Positions 21,317 through 31,230 of a stretch of DNA of 64,000 nucleotides are shown here, piece after piece (position 1 is the first letter of the stretch; each line of letters starts with the position of its first letter). The notes below the pieces were generated by a model. It did not search any database and was not told where the DNA came from. It worked only from the letters and a program-made list of their open reading frames with translations. Origin of the DNA: Dryomyza anilis (lineage: Eukaryota; Arthropoda; Insecta; Diptera; Dryomyzidae); the NCBI GenBank assembly GCA_951804985.1, contig OX638135.1, positions 42,236,324-42,300,323 of the forward strand, given 5' to 3'. A program made the position numbers and the translations under genes.

Positions 21317-22000
21317 ATGGCGAAATTGCCATTACCAATAAACTGTTTGCTTAAAAAGGACGCTAAGTTCATATGGAACGACATTTGTCAGAATTCGTTT
21401 TTAAAACTTAAAGAGGCAATTATGTCACCACCCATACTAGCGTATCCGGATTTTAACGAACCCTTTTTGCTCACGACAGACGCCAGTAATGAAGCAATTG
21501 GCGCGGTTCTTTCGCAAGGTGAAGTTGGAGCGACCGTCCGATCGCGTTTGCCAGTAGGTCTCTTAACGTTGCGGAAACACGCTATTCTACTATAGAGAAA
21601 GAATTTTTGGCAATTGTATGAGCAACAAAAAATTTTAGGGCATATTTTTTGGGAAGACCATTTTAAATTTATACAGATCATCAGCCCCTAATGGGTATCT
21701 CTTAACGATGCGGAAACACGCTATTCTACTATTGAGAAAGAATTTTTGGCAATTGTATGAGCAACAAAAAATTTTAGGGCATATCTTTTGGGAAGACCAT
21801 TTTAAATTTATACAGATCATCAGCCCCTAAAGGGTATAGCAAACTTAAAAGAGCAGACATCACGTCTTACTCGTTTCCGACACAAATTATTGGAAAATGA
21901 TTTCGAAATTCATTACAAACCGGGAAAAAGTAATTTAAACGCGGATGCGCTTAGCCGCATACCGAATAATAATGAAAAAGTAGTTGTAGTACAAACACGT
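21317..22000 (+). pseudogene. X1 RNase H with a 139-bp internal tandem duplication
   Basis: RNase H degrades the RNA of the cDNA hybrid. 'FLLTTDASNEAIGAVLSQGE' holds the first catalytic Asp. A frameshift near 21525 changes the following residues. The segment with the catalytic Glu ('STIEKEF') and the TDH motif ('YTDHQP') is then present twice: 21561-21699 and 21700-21838. 139 bp is not a multiple of three, so the frame is broken again. The end ('RFRHKLLENDFEIHYKPGKS') is readable to 21940. Confidence 0.85.
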
Positions 22001-22290
22001 TCGAAAACCATGTAAAGAGAAAAGGAAGACGACAAGAAACAATCAGAATGCGATCCTGACGATTTGATAACAAAGGAAAATGACAATATAATAATTCTAA
22101 CTGAACCTCGGGACAAAGAGAGGGTAATTAAAGATTTCACGATTCACCGTTAGGTGGTCACCAAGATGGCGTAAAAACATTTTTAAAAATTTGGCAACAG
22201 TACCGATGGAAGGGTATGCAGAAGAAAATAAAGGATTATGTGATAAATTGTTAAAAATGCCAGGTAAACAAGAGTTCAAGGCTGACCAAG
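22001..22290 (+). pseudogene. X1 spacer and integrase N-terminal remnant
   Basis: Matches the X2 region 59220-59440. The zinc-binding N-terminal domain of integrase is mostly missing; only the tail leading to 'LTDTPVRPFDKVYMDLVG' remains. No continuous frame. Confidence 0.55.
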
Positions 22291-22860
22291 ATGCCAATGA
22301 TTCTAACTGATACGCCAGTCAGACCCTTTGACAAAGTGTATATGGACCTGGTGGGTATTCTGCCTGAAACCATTTCAGAGAATAAATACATCTTATATTT
22401 TCAGGACGATTTTTCTAAATTTATGTGCTGTGTGGCTATACCCGATGCGGAAGCCAACACCGTAGCAAAAGCATTCTTCAACAAAATAGTTACACGACAC
22501 AACATACCCAAAGTATTGGTAACAGACAATGGATCTAATTTCATTTCCAAACTATTTTCGGATACATGTAAATTATTAGGAATTAAAAAATTACATATAA
22601 CACCCTACCATCCACAGGCTAATGGGTCATTGGAACAAAGTCATCGCCCACTAGCTGAATATGTACGTAGTTTTGCTAAAGAGGATGGGTCAAACTGGGA
22701 CCAATGGTTAAATTCTGCAATGCATGTTCATAATAACACGGTGCATACGTCGACGGGTCAAACACCATTCCGTACTTTGTACAGGTTTGACTTCGACATG
22801 CCTACGAATTTAAAGCGTAAATGTTCACCTTTGTATAACACCTCTGAAATAAGGTACTAA
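22291..22860 (+). CDS. X1 integrase catalytic core
   Basis: 189 codons open. Integrase inserts cDNA into chromosomes. All three catalytic residues are visible: Asp in 'VYMDLVGILPE' (near residue 18), Asp in 'VLVTDNGSNFISK' (near residue 81) and Glu in 'QANGSLEQSHRP' (near residue 117). The fold continues with 'MHVHNNTVHTSTGQTPFRTL'. A stop follows 'NTSEIRY', so the C-terminal DNA-binding part (22861-23190) is out of frame. The start Met is not the natural start; in the family this is the middle of Pol. X2 lacks precisely this core. Confidence 0.85.
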   Translation: MPMILTDTPVRPFDKVYMDLVGILPETISENKYILYFQDDFSKFMCCVAIPDAEANTVAKAFFNKIVTRHNIPKVLVTDNGSNFISKLFSDTCKLLGIKKLHITPYHPQANGSLEQSHRPLAEYVRSFAKEDGSNWDQWLNSAMHVHNNTVHTSTGQTPFRTLYRFDFDMPTNLKRKCSPLYNTSEIRY

Positions 22861-23190
22861 AGTACCAAATACAGCGATCACACGAGATTGTTAGGTAAAA
22901 TCAATGTAGGGCCAAGGAGTTGTCGAAAAAACCATACGACAAGAACCCCAACCCTATAAAATTCAAACCACACGACATGGTTTAAATGAAAAACCAAACG
23001 AGGAAGTATAAGTTCTCTTCAATTTTGAAGGGACCCTACGTGGTCGTAGAGGGAAGTGGGCCAGTGATCACGACGATATTAGTCAAAAACAAAGATAAGA
23101 AAATTCTTAATAATTTGTTTAAGGCATATCACAAACAAAGATAAGAAAATTCATAATAATTTGTTAAAGGCATATCACAAATAGTGTATG
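22861..23190 (+). pseudogene. X1 integrase C-terminal region with 52-bp duplication
   Basis: Corresponds to X2 59668-59886 ('FKPHDMVLMKNQTKKNKFSP', 'GPYVVVEGSGP'), here broken by an ATG-to-TTTAAATG change and frameshifts. The last part is duplicated in tandem: AACAAAGATAAGAAAATTC...GGCATATCACAAA occurs at 23089-23135 and again to 23180. Confidence 0.7.
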
Positions 23191-23489
23191 CCGGTAAAAC
23201 TAAAAATAATATAATATTACCCTAAGATAGAACCCATGAAAGTAACAATATAAAACCAATTAGCTATGCGTTGACAATTAAACTCGTATATTGCATCATT
23301 ATGATAGACAAAATAAATCTAACCATAAGATATAGAGTAATCATTAAATAAAACATTAAATAATTCGTCATTTGGAGGAAAAAATAAATATAAATAGTTT
23401 AGGAAAACTGTAAGTAAAAAACAATGGAAAAATTATAATAATAAAAAAAAGTATATAGGACATATTAAAAATAATAATTTAGTAATAAG

Positions 23490-23528
<39 letters not shown>

Positions 23529-23529
23529 T
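23191..23529 (+). other. X1 3' non-coding region, first part, ending in (TA)n
   Basis: Matches X2 59887-60210 (AACCATAAGATATAGAGTAATCATTAAATAAA and so on). A (TA)n run of about 32 bp at 23492-23524 lies just before the solo LTR. No open frame or env-like sequence. Confidence 0.65.
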
Positions 23530-23730
23530 TGTTACGAAAAGAGGTAATTTGCTCCACTGTGCAAGCAATCAACAATAATAAATGAGACGCAGGACAATTG
23601 AGCGCACTAAGCAATGTGTTAGAAAGAGACGGAAGATCATTCAGTGCACTGAGGCAGTGTGCGAGAAAGAGATGGAAGATCAGCGCATTAAAACACATGA
23701 GTGCGTATGAGATGCCAATAGCATGCGTCA

Positions 23731-23758
23731 TTCACGAAACGAGTAGAAGGTTCTCGAA
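23731..23758 (+). promoter_or_regulatory. Heat-shock-element-like motif in D LTR
   Basis: GAA-GG-TTC-TC-GAA at 23746-23758 is a perfect three-box nGAAn inverted array, the binding site form for heat shock factor trimers, with another TTC-AC-GAA pair at 23731-23738. It lies 44 bp upstream of the TATA box. The same boxes are kept in the other three LTR copies: 39284-39296, 51451-51463 and 55396-55408 (inverse). Confidence 0.6.
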
Positions 23759-23801
23759 ACAAGTCGAAGCTTGTCGAAACGTGTCGAACTGATGCATGCA
23801 G

Positions 23802-23838
23802 TATATAAGGCGGCGCATCTGAGGCACTGTACTTCAGT
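23802..23838 (+). promoter_or_regulatory. TATA box and initiator of D LTR
   Basis: TATATAAG at 23802-23809, followed 32 bp after its first base by TCAGT (23834-23838), the arthropod initiator consensus. Spacing fits a Pol II core promoter; transcription is expected to start at the A of TCAGT, which sets the U3/R boundary of the LTR. The TATA sequence is also present in the other D LTRs. Confidence 0.7.
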
Positions 23839-24075
23839 TGTGATTTAATAGTGAACTAGTGCGTCTCGTGAGTGAACATTGTAAAGATAAATTGTAGTAA
23901 TTCAGCAGTTGATATAAGTGATTATTCTTTAAGTTGTTATTTAAATTAATAAAGTTAATTAATACTAGTTGAAATAATACTAGTTAAAACCAAATATAAG
24001 TGCGTTTTTATTTTGTACACAATCCAGCGATACGAACTCGTAGAACAGTTTTCCGTAGACTGAATTTTCGTAACA

Positions 24076-26420
24076 ATATATATATATAACTATTTTAGGA
24101 AAAGAACTTATAATTTTAAAGTTAGTTAATCATCAATTGAGAAAAGAAATAAATTAAGCAAAGGTAACAAATTGCTTTCATATCAAATTAAATGAACATT
24201 CGTCATAAAATTGTCGATTTCAATGCGGATAACGCAAACCAACAATTGTCTTACTGACCTACATTAATAGCGCAAGCTAACAAACCTTGAAAATGCTCAT
24301 TCCCCCAAGTGTTTCATGCTGAAGCACATATGCAATTTGTACGAACGTATGTATATCATACGTTAAGCAAGCGTTAATAGCTGGCATATAAATGCAGATC
24401 TTGCAGTATTTTTTTTTTTTGATACCATAAACAATAATTTGACTAAATTCAATTTCAATAAGTTTAAATATAACAAATAAACTTTAAATGAATTTGAAGA
24501 ACTTACTTATAATAATTTAAATTACTTAAAGAAGAAGATAAATATCAGTTAGTATTTAAATTAAAAAAAAAGAGAGACATATAAATATCTAGTAAAAGGG
24601 AAAAAATATTAGTAAAATAAATTAAATGAATAAAATATATATATAGGCATTAAAAATATTTTTTTTTTCTTAAAAAGAATTTTTAATTTTTTAAGAAAAG
24701 AAAAGAAAAGAAAAGAAAAGAAAAGAAAAGAAAAGAAAAGAGAAAAAATAAGAAGAGATTAAAAATAAAAAAAATATATATGAAAAAAAAATGGAATTGA
24801 AATAAAAAAAAGGAGGGATACAAATTTTAATTAAAGAGAAGACAAAAAAAAAAAAGATAATAATGTTAACTTTTAAATTTTTAAAGAAGACAAAAAAGAG
24901 ATAAAAATAATATATATGAAAAAAATAATATATATGAAACCAATTTTAATTAAAGAGAAGAAAAAAAATTTTAAAGAAAAAAAAAGATAAAAAAAATATA
25001 TATGAAAAAAAAAATGAAAAAAAGGGGAACTAAAATTAAAAAAAAAGAAGAATGTACAAAAATGTTCATTAAAGAGAAGAAAAAGGAAAAAAAAGAGAAT
25101 TAAAATTAAAGAAAAAAGGAAAATAAAAAAAAATAATCAGGGGTAAAATTAATTTTATCTAACATTTTATTTTATATTAAACTTTCAAAATAAATAAATT
25201 TTGAAAACTAAATTTAATCAGATTAAAAAAAATATAAATATAATAAATTCAACAAGTTTTGAGAAAATTTAAAATAATAAATATATGTATATACAATATA
25301 TTTAATGTACAATATATTTATGTAAGTATATATGTACGTATTTAAAAAAAAAAAAAATATATGAAATATTTTTTTTTTATTTTTGCGCATTGAAGGGGGA
25401 TTGAGTCCGCCGCATTGAGTCCCTCCGCATATAAGACGACGTTCTTAGCCATTGGTCTAAGGAGATAATACACTAAAATTACACTAAAGCTAGTGCTACA
25501 CTGTGTAACTGTGTTTCGAACAAGTTAAACACTAACAAACAACATCTAATTTCAATGTTATTGCATACATAAACAACTATACTTTACATGACACTAAGTT
25601 TAGATAAACTAGTACCACACTAAATAGTAATAGTTCAAATAATGTACCACACTTTATTTCAAGTAATTTAAATATCTTAAGATCAATTTTTTTCTTGTGA
25701 CGAATGTACATAAACCAATATATAATTTACGAAAATTATATTAAGTTTATATAAGTTAGTACCACACCACACATTTGGAAGAGTTTAAAAACAAAATTAA
25801 ATTATTTGTTTGTAACATATTCACGTAAATTTAAAATATCCGAGTGCACAAAAATTGTTATTTAGAGTGACCAAAAGCGCTGGATACTGACTCAGAAGAC
25901 GCATAGATAATCGTTGGGGCCTTGGGACTTTAATGGGGACATGTGGAAGAAGCTCTTGGTGTTATCAACGAGCAGAAGTAGTGAAGCAGAGGCCCAGCAG
26001 ATTCGAATAAAGAAAAATGAAGAAACGAATCAGAGTGGCAGCATATTGGAAAACGAAGCAGTACACATTAAATTCAAACTTGTTGTTATTCCAAATAAAA
26101 GTAGGTTGCAATGATTGAATTTTTACAATTGCCACAATTGCCAAATACAAGATGCAAAATGGACCTTGAAAATTGCCACAATTGCCAGATACTAGATGCA
26201 AAATGGACCATTAAAAATGTATAATAAGAAAAAATAGGAGAAATCGCATTATTATGTCTTCAATCTTACATCAATAAGAAACAATGCAATATCGATCACG
26301 AGGTTTTCTGATATCAACAATTCGGAAATCTTAAATATCTTATATAACGCGACATGAGCACCAAGATGATTCAACAATTTGTTTGACAAGATCGCATAGA
26401 AAAAAAAAACATTTATCTCG
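24076..26420 (+). other. X1 3' non-coding region, purine-rich
   Basis: 24130-25140 matches X2 61035-62460 (TCATTCCCCCAAGTGTTTCA, GAAGCACATATGCAATTTGT, CATATAAATGCAGATCTTGC), followed by long A/G-rich tracts. An (AAAAG)n run of about nine units lies at 24694-24741. 25380-26420 is not matched in X2 here: it includes GCATTGAGTCCCTCCGCATA followed by a TATAAGACG word, and a short GC-richer stretch at 25900-26110 with an unsupported 66-codon frame. A 45-bp direct repeat (ACAATTGCCA.ATAC.AGATGCAAAATGGACC) sits at 26126-26210. Confidence 0.55.
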
Positions 26421-26422
26421 TA

Positions 26423-26943
26423 CACTAAGAAAAAAGTGACGTAATAAAATTAAATAAAATTTATTTAAATTTGATTTAAATACTTTTGTAATAAAAAACG
26501 TAATACTCCATACAAAAAATATTACTTGCGTATTTAATTTCAAAATAAATAAAAAAGTATTTAATGTTATTCAAAATTTCGAAAAAAGTAAAATAAAATA
26601 ATAACTTTATCTGTTCCTAATATTCTATATATGAAATAAATAGAATATAAAATACCAATTTACGTATTTATGATGTAGTGAATAAACTAATATGTTATAA
26701 CTTTATTAAAAAGTGATATCAAGTATTTACTTTAAAATTGATTACATAGATAATAAATTTAAATAAAAAGTATTTACTTCAAATTTTATTACGTACGTAA
26801 TAAATTTGAATAAAAAGTATTTACATCAAGTTTAAATAAAAAGTATTTAATTTAAATACAAAAGACTATGGGTGAAAAACGTGTCGAAAAGTATTTAAAT
26901 TTATTACTTTTTTATTTAATTTTATTACTTTTTCCCCTCAGTG
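26423..26943. mobile_element. MITE-A, copy 2
   Basis: 521 bp, CACTAAGAAAAAAG...CCCCTCAGTG, flanked by TA at 26421-26422 and 26944-26945. The interior is collinear with copy 1, including TTACGTACGTAATAAA and GAAAAACGTGTCGAAAAGT near the right end. It lies in the unmatched 3' part of X1. Confidence 0.85.
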
Positions 26944-26945
26944 TA

Positions 26946-27204
26946 CATATCGACAACCAAGTCAACGGGACAAAACTCTCCTGAACGATTTAGATTCCAG
27001 AGTATGACCATGACGACACCCACTGGAGATAGCACCGTTTGCAAATTCCACAAGAACCATCGAAGCCCAACAAACCTAACGCACCACATACATCGAACCA
27101 TTGAAGATGAACAAGGCAAGTCCGTCCCAGCACACAGAAGAACAAGAGGAGAAATCTGGTCCAACAGTAGGGCATATAAAAGTCATATAATTTTTTACAC
27201 CTCT

Positions 27205-27208
<4 letters not shown>
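26946..27208. other. GC-richer island without a recognised gene
   Basis: About 240 bp of balanced composition (ACCGTTTGCAAATTCCACAA, GGAGAAATCTGGTCCAACAG) ending in GGGCATATAAAAGTC, a TATA-like word, then (TA)n. Open frames on both strands are short and run into the (TA)n repeat. It could be the U3 end of an unrecognised LTR or part of another transposon. Confidence 0.35.
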
Positions 27209-27281
<73 letters not shown>

Positions 27282-27476
27282 GGTGGATCAAATTTCCTTT
27301 TGAACTACAAGTCAACGTACCTCAAATTATGTGAGAGAGTCTCCTTCGTAAGATCTTGGCCAAATTTCAGCACCCTACGGTTATTGGAAGACGGTGCTAC
27401 ATGATCATATGTGTTGGCGATCTCCGAACAAATGTTCAAAATTTGTATTTTCATATCGCGATGATAAGTATATATA

Positions 27477-27532
<56 letters not shown>

Positions 27533-27617
27533 GGTGGTTCAAATTCCCTTTTGAACTACAAGTCAACGTACCTCAAATTATGTGAGAGAGTCTCCTTCGT
27601 AAGATCTTGGCAGCATA

Positions 27618-27657
<40 letters not shown>

Positions 27658-27840
27658 GGTGGTTCAAATTCCCTTTTGAACTACAAGTCAACGTACCTCA
27701 AATTATGTGAGAGAGTCTCCTCGTAAGATCTTGGCAGCACCCTACGATTATTGGAAGACGGTTCTACATGGTCATATGTGTTGGCGATCTCCGAACAAAT
27801 GTTCAAAATTTGTATTTTCATATCGCGATGATAAGTATAT
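27209..27840. repeat. (TA)n microsatellites alternating with a TTAGGGTGG repeat, three units
   Basis: Three (TA)n tracts (27209-27277, 27476-27528, 27620-27653) are each followed by TTAGGGTGG(A/T)TCAAAT...CTTTTGAACTACAAGTCAAC. Units 1 and 3 continue to CATATCGCGATGATAAGTAT; unit 2 is truncated after GATCTTGGCAGCAT. The repeated join of (TA)n to the same sequence suggests duplication of a composite unit, or unequal exchange within (TA)n. Confidence 0.8.
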
Positions 27841-28462
27841 GTAATGATAGCATAAATAAATTCAGTAAGTTACATATGGTCATTATGTCCTGAGTTTGTA
27901 TATGAAGGATATTAAGGACCTTCCAATATATAATAAACACGAAACAAAAAAATGTATATGTTTTTAAATACCTCGTCAATTTAGTCAATATATATATATA
28001 TCAAATTAAAGCTATTTTTATTTACTAATGAACTATAATACAATGAAATTGGTCTGGTATTAATAAAGATATAGCGCTTTTAGAGCTAAAATGTTTCGAT
28101 TTTTATTTTCTAAAAATATTATATTCATAATGTATAGTTTTTATATAATAAACAAAAGATCTAATGATTTACCTTTAATTTAATATACCATTTTCTTACA
28201 CCAGTTTCAATATTTAATTAAATTTTTTAAATTAACTCAAATGCGCCACCGCATACAAATCAACAAAAAAAAAAAAAAAAAAATTCCAGGACTTTCTCAG
28301 AATTGAATAAAATTTGTTGGTATGTTGAAACAGCTCAAAATTAATATATTGGCCAATATTCAGCTTTCCAGATAGCGTGGTTTCATATATTTGATGCTTT
28401 AATATGAGATGACTCATTTGAGTTATTATAAATAATTTTAATTAAATATTGCAACTGATGTT

Positions 28463-28528
<66 letters not shown>

Positions 28529-28685
28529 TTAATCCCAAGTATTAATTCGGTTAGACTATCATTATAAGTATTAACAAATTAAACACCAGATATTTATATA
28601 AAAAAAAAATCACAAAAAAAAACATGTTATTATTGGCACAAAATATTTTTATAGATAACTTGAGAAAAAATAAACATATTATAAT
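27841..28685. other. AT-rich end of X1 interior
   Basis: Featureless apart from a (TA)n run of about 57 bp at 28467-28523 and a poly(A) run near 28265-28283. I cannot identify a clear polypurine tract before the 3' LTR; GAGAAAAAATAAACAT at 28663 is the nearest candidate. Confidence 0.45.
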
Positions 28686-29819
28686 TGTTAAAATAACATA
28701 TTATCATTCACACATTTTTATTTTCTTTATGGTTCTTCAGTATTCATTCAGTTTTGGATGTTGCTGTATACATGTTGAGCGCATCATGTTTTTCATATCA
28801 TTTTGAACTCATGTTGTACAGCAACATGTTCATAGCATTGTCCCAACGCTTCATAATTTGGCAAAGCGCTAAGCTTTGCGTAGAACACACCTCTTTCAAG
28901 TTAACTTCCACAGTTAACAAAAGCTTGCGATAATTCGGCAAAGCGCTAAAGCTTTACTTAGACGACACCTCTTGCATTAGAATTTATCATTGCATGATTA
29001 GGGGGCTACGTTAAAATAAGCAGAGCAGCGTTTGCCAACAATTCTGATATTTCGCAATTGGTGTCAGCCAAAAACTGCAAGTCGGACTTTCTTCAAAAGT
29101 CACGTACACCAAAATTGAAGGAAAGTGAAAATTCACTGGAACATTATGAAACGAGTTGGGAAAGTTAGGTCACATGGGTAAGTTCGGTCACATGGGGCGG
29201 ATTTTTATAGTCGGTCGGGCCCGACTATGGAATACCCTACACCTTTGGTGGGGATATTAATGTGGGATATTTAATTGCATACCTTAATTTTAAAGTTTTT
29301 AATTATGCTGAACCTCCCCACCCTCAGAATATTATTCATAAATCAGAAATTTACGTCTTATATCCCCATAAATTAAAAAATTTATATAAAAGTATAAACA
29401 ACCAAAAAAAATTGAAAAATATAATTGGGCGGACCACGCCTCTATTTAAAATTTTGAGAGGCTAATATTTCATAGATTTGATTTTAATAATTTACGGATC
29501 AAATTTCCACTATGAAAACCCGGGAAATAATGAAAAAAAAAAGTGGGCGGATCACGCCCATTTTTAGACCACATATTTATAGGTGAATTATAACAATACC
29601 TTTTAAATTTTATAACTATACCTTGAATACTTTTCGAGTTATTAGTTCCGAAAGAGTTATATAAAAGTTACTTGTATGGGAGGTGGGCGTGTCCGTTGAC
29701 CGATTTGGCTCATTTTCAAACTCAGTTCCTACTTTTGGCTAAAATATATTGAGTCGAAATTTCATCGCATTCTGATCAGTATTTCTCAAGTTATTCTGTA
29801 TTCGGACAGCAAGACAGCA

Positions 29820-29875
<56 letters not shown>

Positions 29876-30201
29876 GGACATGGCTAAACGGACTCGGGTT
29901 GTGATGCTGATCAAGAATATATATACTTTTCCATATCAGACTCGCCTCCTAAGGGGCGTTACAATATATGCACAAAGATAATATACCCTGTACCTCATAG
30001 GTGTAGGGTATAAATAGAATTTAAGAAAAGCTTGCAACGAACGTATTGTTAAGACCTTTCGTTGCAATTAAAAAGATTGTACTTTAACCAACCTCAAGTG
30101 GAGGTACTAAAATAATAAAAGTGTTCTTTCAACTCTAAAAGTAAAAAGAGTTCTTTAATTAATTAAATGATAACAAAAATTCAACACTAAACTTTACAAC
30201 A
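28686..30201 (+). repeat. 3' LTR of X1, containing a mini-me insertion
   Basis: Matches the 5' LTR on both sides of the insertion at 29152-30013; the start (TGTTAAAATAAC...) is less conserved. It ends ACTTTACAACA and is followed by GCCT. Without the insert it is 654 bp. Confidence 0.85.
29152..30013 (+). mobile_element. mini-me/DINE-1-like element, type A, with expanded (GACA)n
   Basis: 862 bp, CGAGTTGGGAAAGTTAGGTC...GTGTAGGGTATAA. The 5' LTR of the same element supplies the empty site (CATTATGAAAATAGAATTT). The GACA tract runs about 29821-29880 with roughly 13 units, against two to five in sister copies at 5517 and 60213. Otherwise it closely matches those copies, so it is young. Confidence 0.9.
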
Positions 30202-30205
30202 GCCT

Positions 30206-31230
30206 TCCGTCAATCACAACATGATCAATTTGGTTGCGCGTGTTCTGTTCGGGTGACCGCCACGTGACCTTGTGAATATTGAAATGCTAGAATCTAGTGC
30301 TACTAACTACCATGTTTCGTGCTGCGGCGAAGTCGATTAGCCTCGTTCCGTTTTCGGAATTGTTGGCATGTAGGCTAAATTTTCCGATTGTGGGACAATA
30401 TATGGCTTCGCTATCCACCTTGGCGTAAAAATCGCCTAACACGATTTTGATAACGTCGCGGTGACAGCGCTCGTACGCGTTGTCTAGGCACTCGTAGAAG
30501 CACTCTTTTGTCTCGTCATCTTTTCGTTCGTCGGAGCTTGTGCACAAATTAGGCTGATGTGGAAATATTTAGCCTTGATGCCAGCCTTTCGTCCACGGGC
30601 GTGAACATAGAGACAAGGTGGCGGAGTCTCTTCCTGACCACAAAGCCACATCCAAATTCGTGTCTCTCCGCATGGCAGTTGCAGTAGATATCACAGCACG
30701 CTTGTTTCGAGCAGGCCTGTCCCGTTCATCGTATTTCCTGGATAGCGGTGATATCTGCCTTATATTTTTCGTGGACATCTGCGATCTGGATAGAGGCACC
30801 TTCACTATAAAGGGTCCGGACATTCCAGGTTCACATCCCTAAATCATGGTGCTTAAAACGTTTGCGTGGGTTATCATCATGGTAATCGGTCGTTATCCGA
30901 GGCTTCTTCTTTGTTTTCATTGGGCGCATGGGTTTTTTAAGTGGTGGGACCCAAATCCCTCGCACGAACCCTCACTCGGAGGGAGATGCTCACCACTCAC
31001 TTTAGCCGACTTCTACACCGTGTGGTGTCGAGCGCCGTGTCCACGGACTTCCGCGAGGAGGACTTCCAGTGTCACCATGGAAGTGTCACCATTTGACAAT
31101 CTGCCAATTCTGGCGACCAGTGAGTTGACTTGAGACGACACCGACAAGGATTGCGCTGACTTCGCCATGTTGACGCGCTCAGACAAGTTGCCTTGGGATA
31201 ATCGCCGCCTATCGACCCATAGCCCCCTTA
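30206..31230 (-). pseudogene. RTE-like copy beta: 5' region and apurinic-type endonuclease
   Basis: The upstream half of beta, separated from its RT by X1. Reading down from 31230: a possible ORF start 'MAKSAQSLSVSSQVNS' at about 31165, frameshifts, then endonuclease signatures 'WNVRTLYSEGASIQ', 'ADITAIQEIR' (catalytic Glu; the following Trp codon is a stop), 'FGCGFVVRKRLRHLV', 'VIKIVLGDFYAKVD' (the family usually has DFNAK), 'PTIGKFSLHANNSENGTRLI', 'FAAARNMVVSSTRF', an in-frame stop at 30287, then 'TWRSPEQNTRNQIDHVVIDG'. This domain nicks target DNA for target-primed reverse transcription. The motif order is typical of RTE-type elements. The 5' end of the element lies near 31230. Confidence 0.8.

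Larger units (their letters stand above)
23530..24075 (+). mobile_element. Solo LTR of Gypsy family D, forward copy
   Basis: 546 bp, TGTTACGAAAAGAGG...AATTTTCGTAACA, flanked by ATAT at 23526-23529 and 24076-24079. It is the same sequence, inverted, as both LTRs of D (38968-39512; 45335-45444 plus 51239-51678) and the solo LTR at 55104-55623. U3 has a duplicated AGAAAGAGA.GGAAGATCA block (23618-23640, 23662-23684), a heat-shock-type element, a TATA box and an initiator. No internal sequence remains, so it arose by LTR-LTR recombination. Confidence 0.9.
16321..30201 (+). mobile_element. Ty3/Gypsy LTR retrotransposon X, copy X1
   Basis: A 13.9-kb element on the plus strand: 5' LTR 16321-16983, primer site, long AT-rich leader, gag, protease, RT, RNase H and integrase remnants to about 23200, a long purine-rich 3' non-coding region, and a 3' LTR at 28686-30201. 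Ends are TGTTGT...ACAACA with a GCCT duplication. Later insertions in it are a mini-me in gag (18849-19575), a solo D LTR (23530-24075), MITE-A (26423-26943) and a mini-me in the 3' LTR (29152-30013). The pol order PR-RT-RH-IN is that of Ty3/Gypsy. No env frame is visible after integrase. gag and RT carry deletions, so the copy is not autonomous. Confidence 0.9.

Noticed and set aside
25430..25480. Possible LTR promoter or tRNA-like sequence around CCGCATATAAGACGACG
   Set aside because: A TATA-like word exists, but I find no paired LTR, primer site or cloverleaf pairing to support either reading.
26941..27315. Overlapping frames of 79-120 codons on both strands
   Set aside because: They run into a (TA)n microsatellite giving Tyr-Ile repeats; both strands stay open only because of the repeat.
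23191..28685. Possible env gene after X integrase
   Set aside because: The region is long enough, but there is no open frame, signal peptide or membrane-anchor pattern in X1 or in the matching part of X2.
29815..29882. CRISPR-like short repeats
   Set aside because: The (GACA)n tract is a simple microsatellite in a mini-me element, with no spacers; the genome is eukaryotic.
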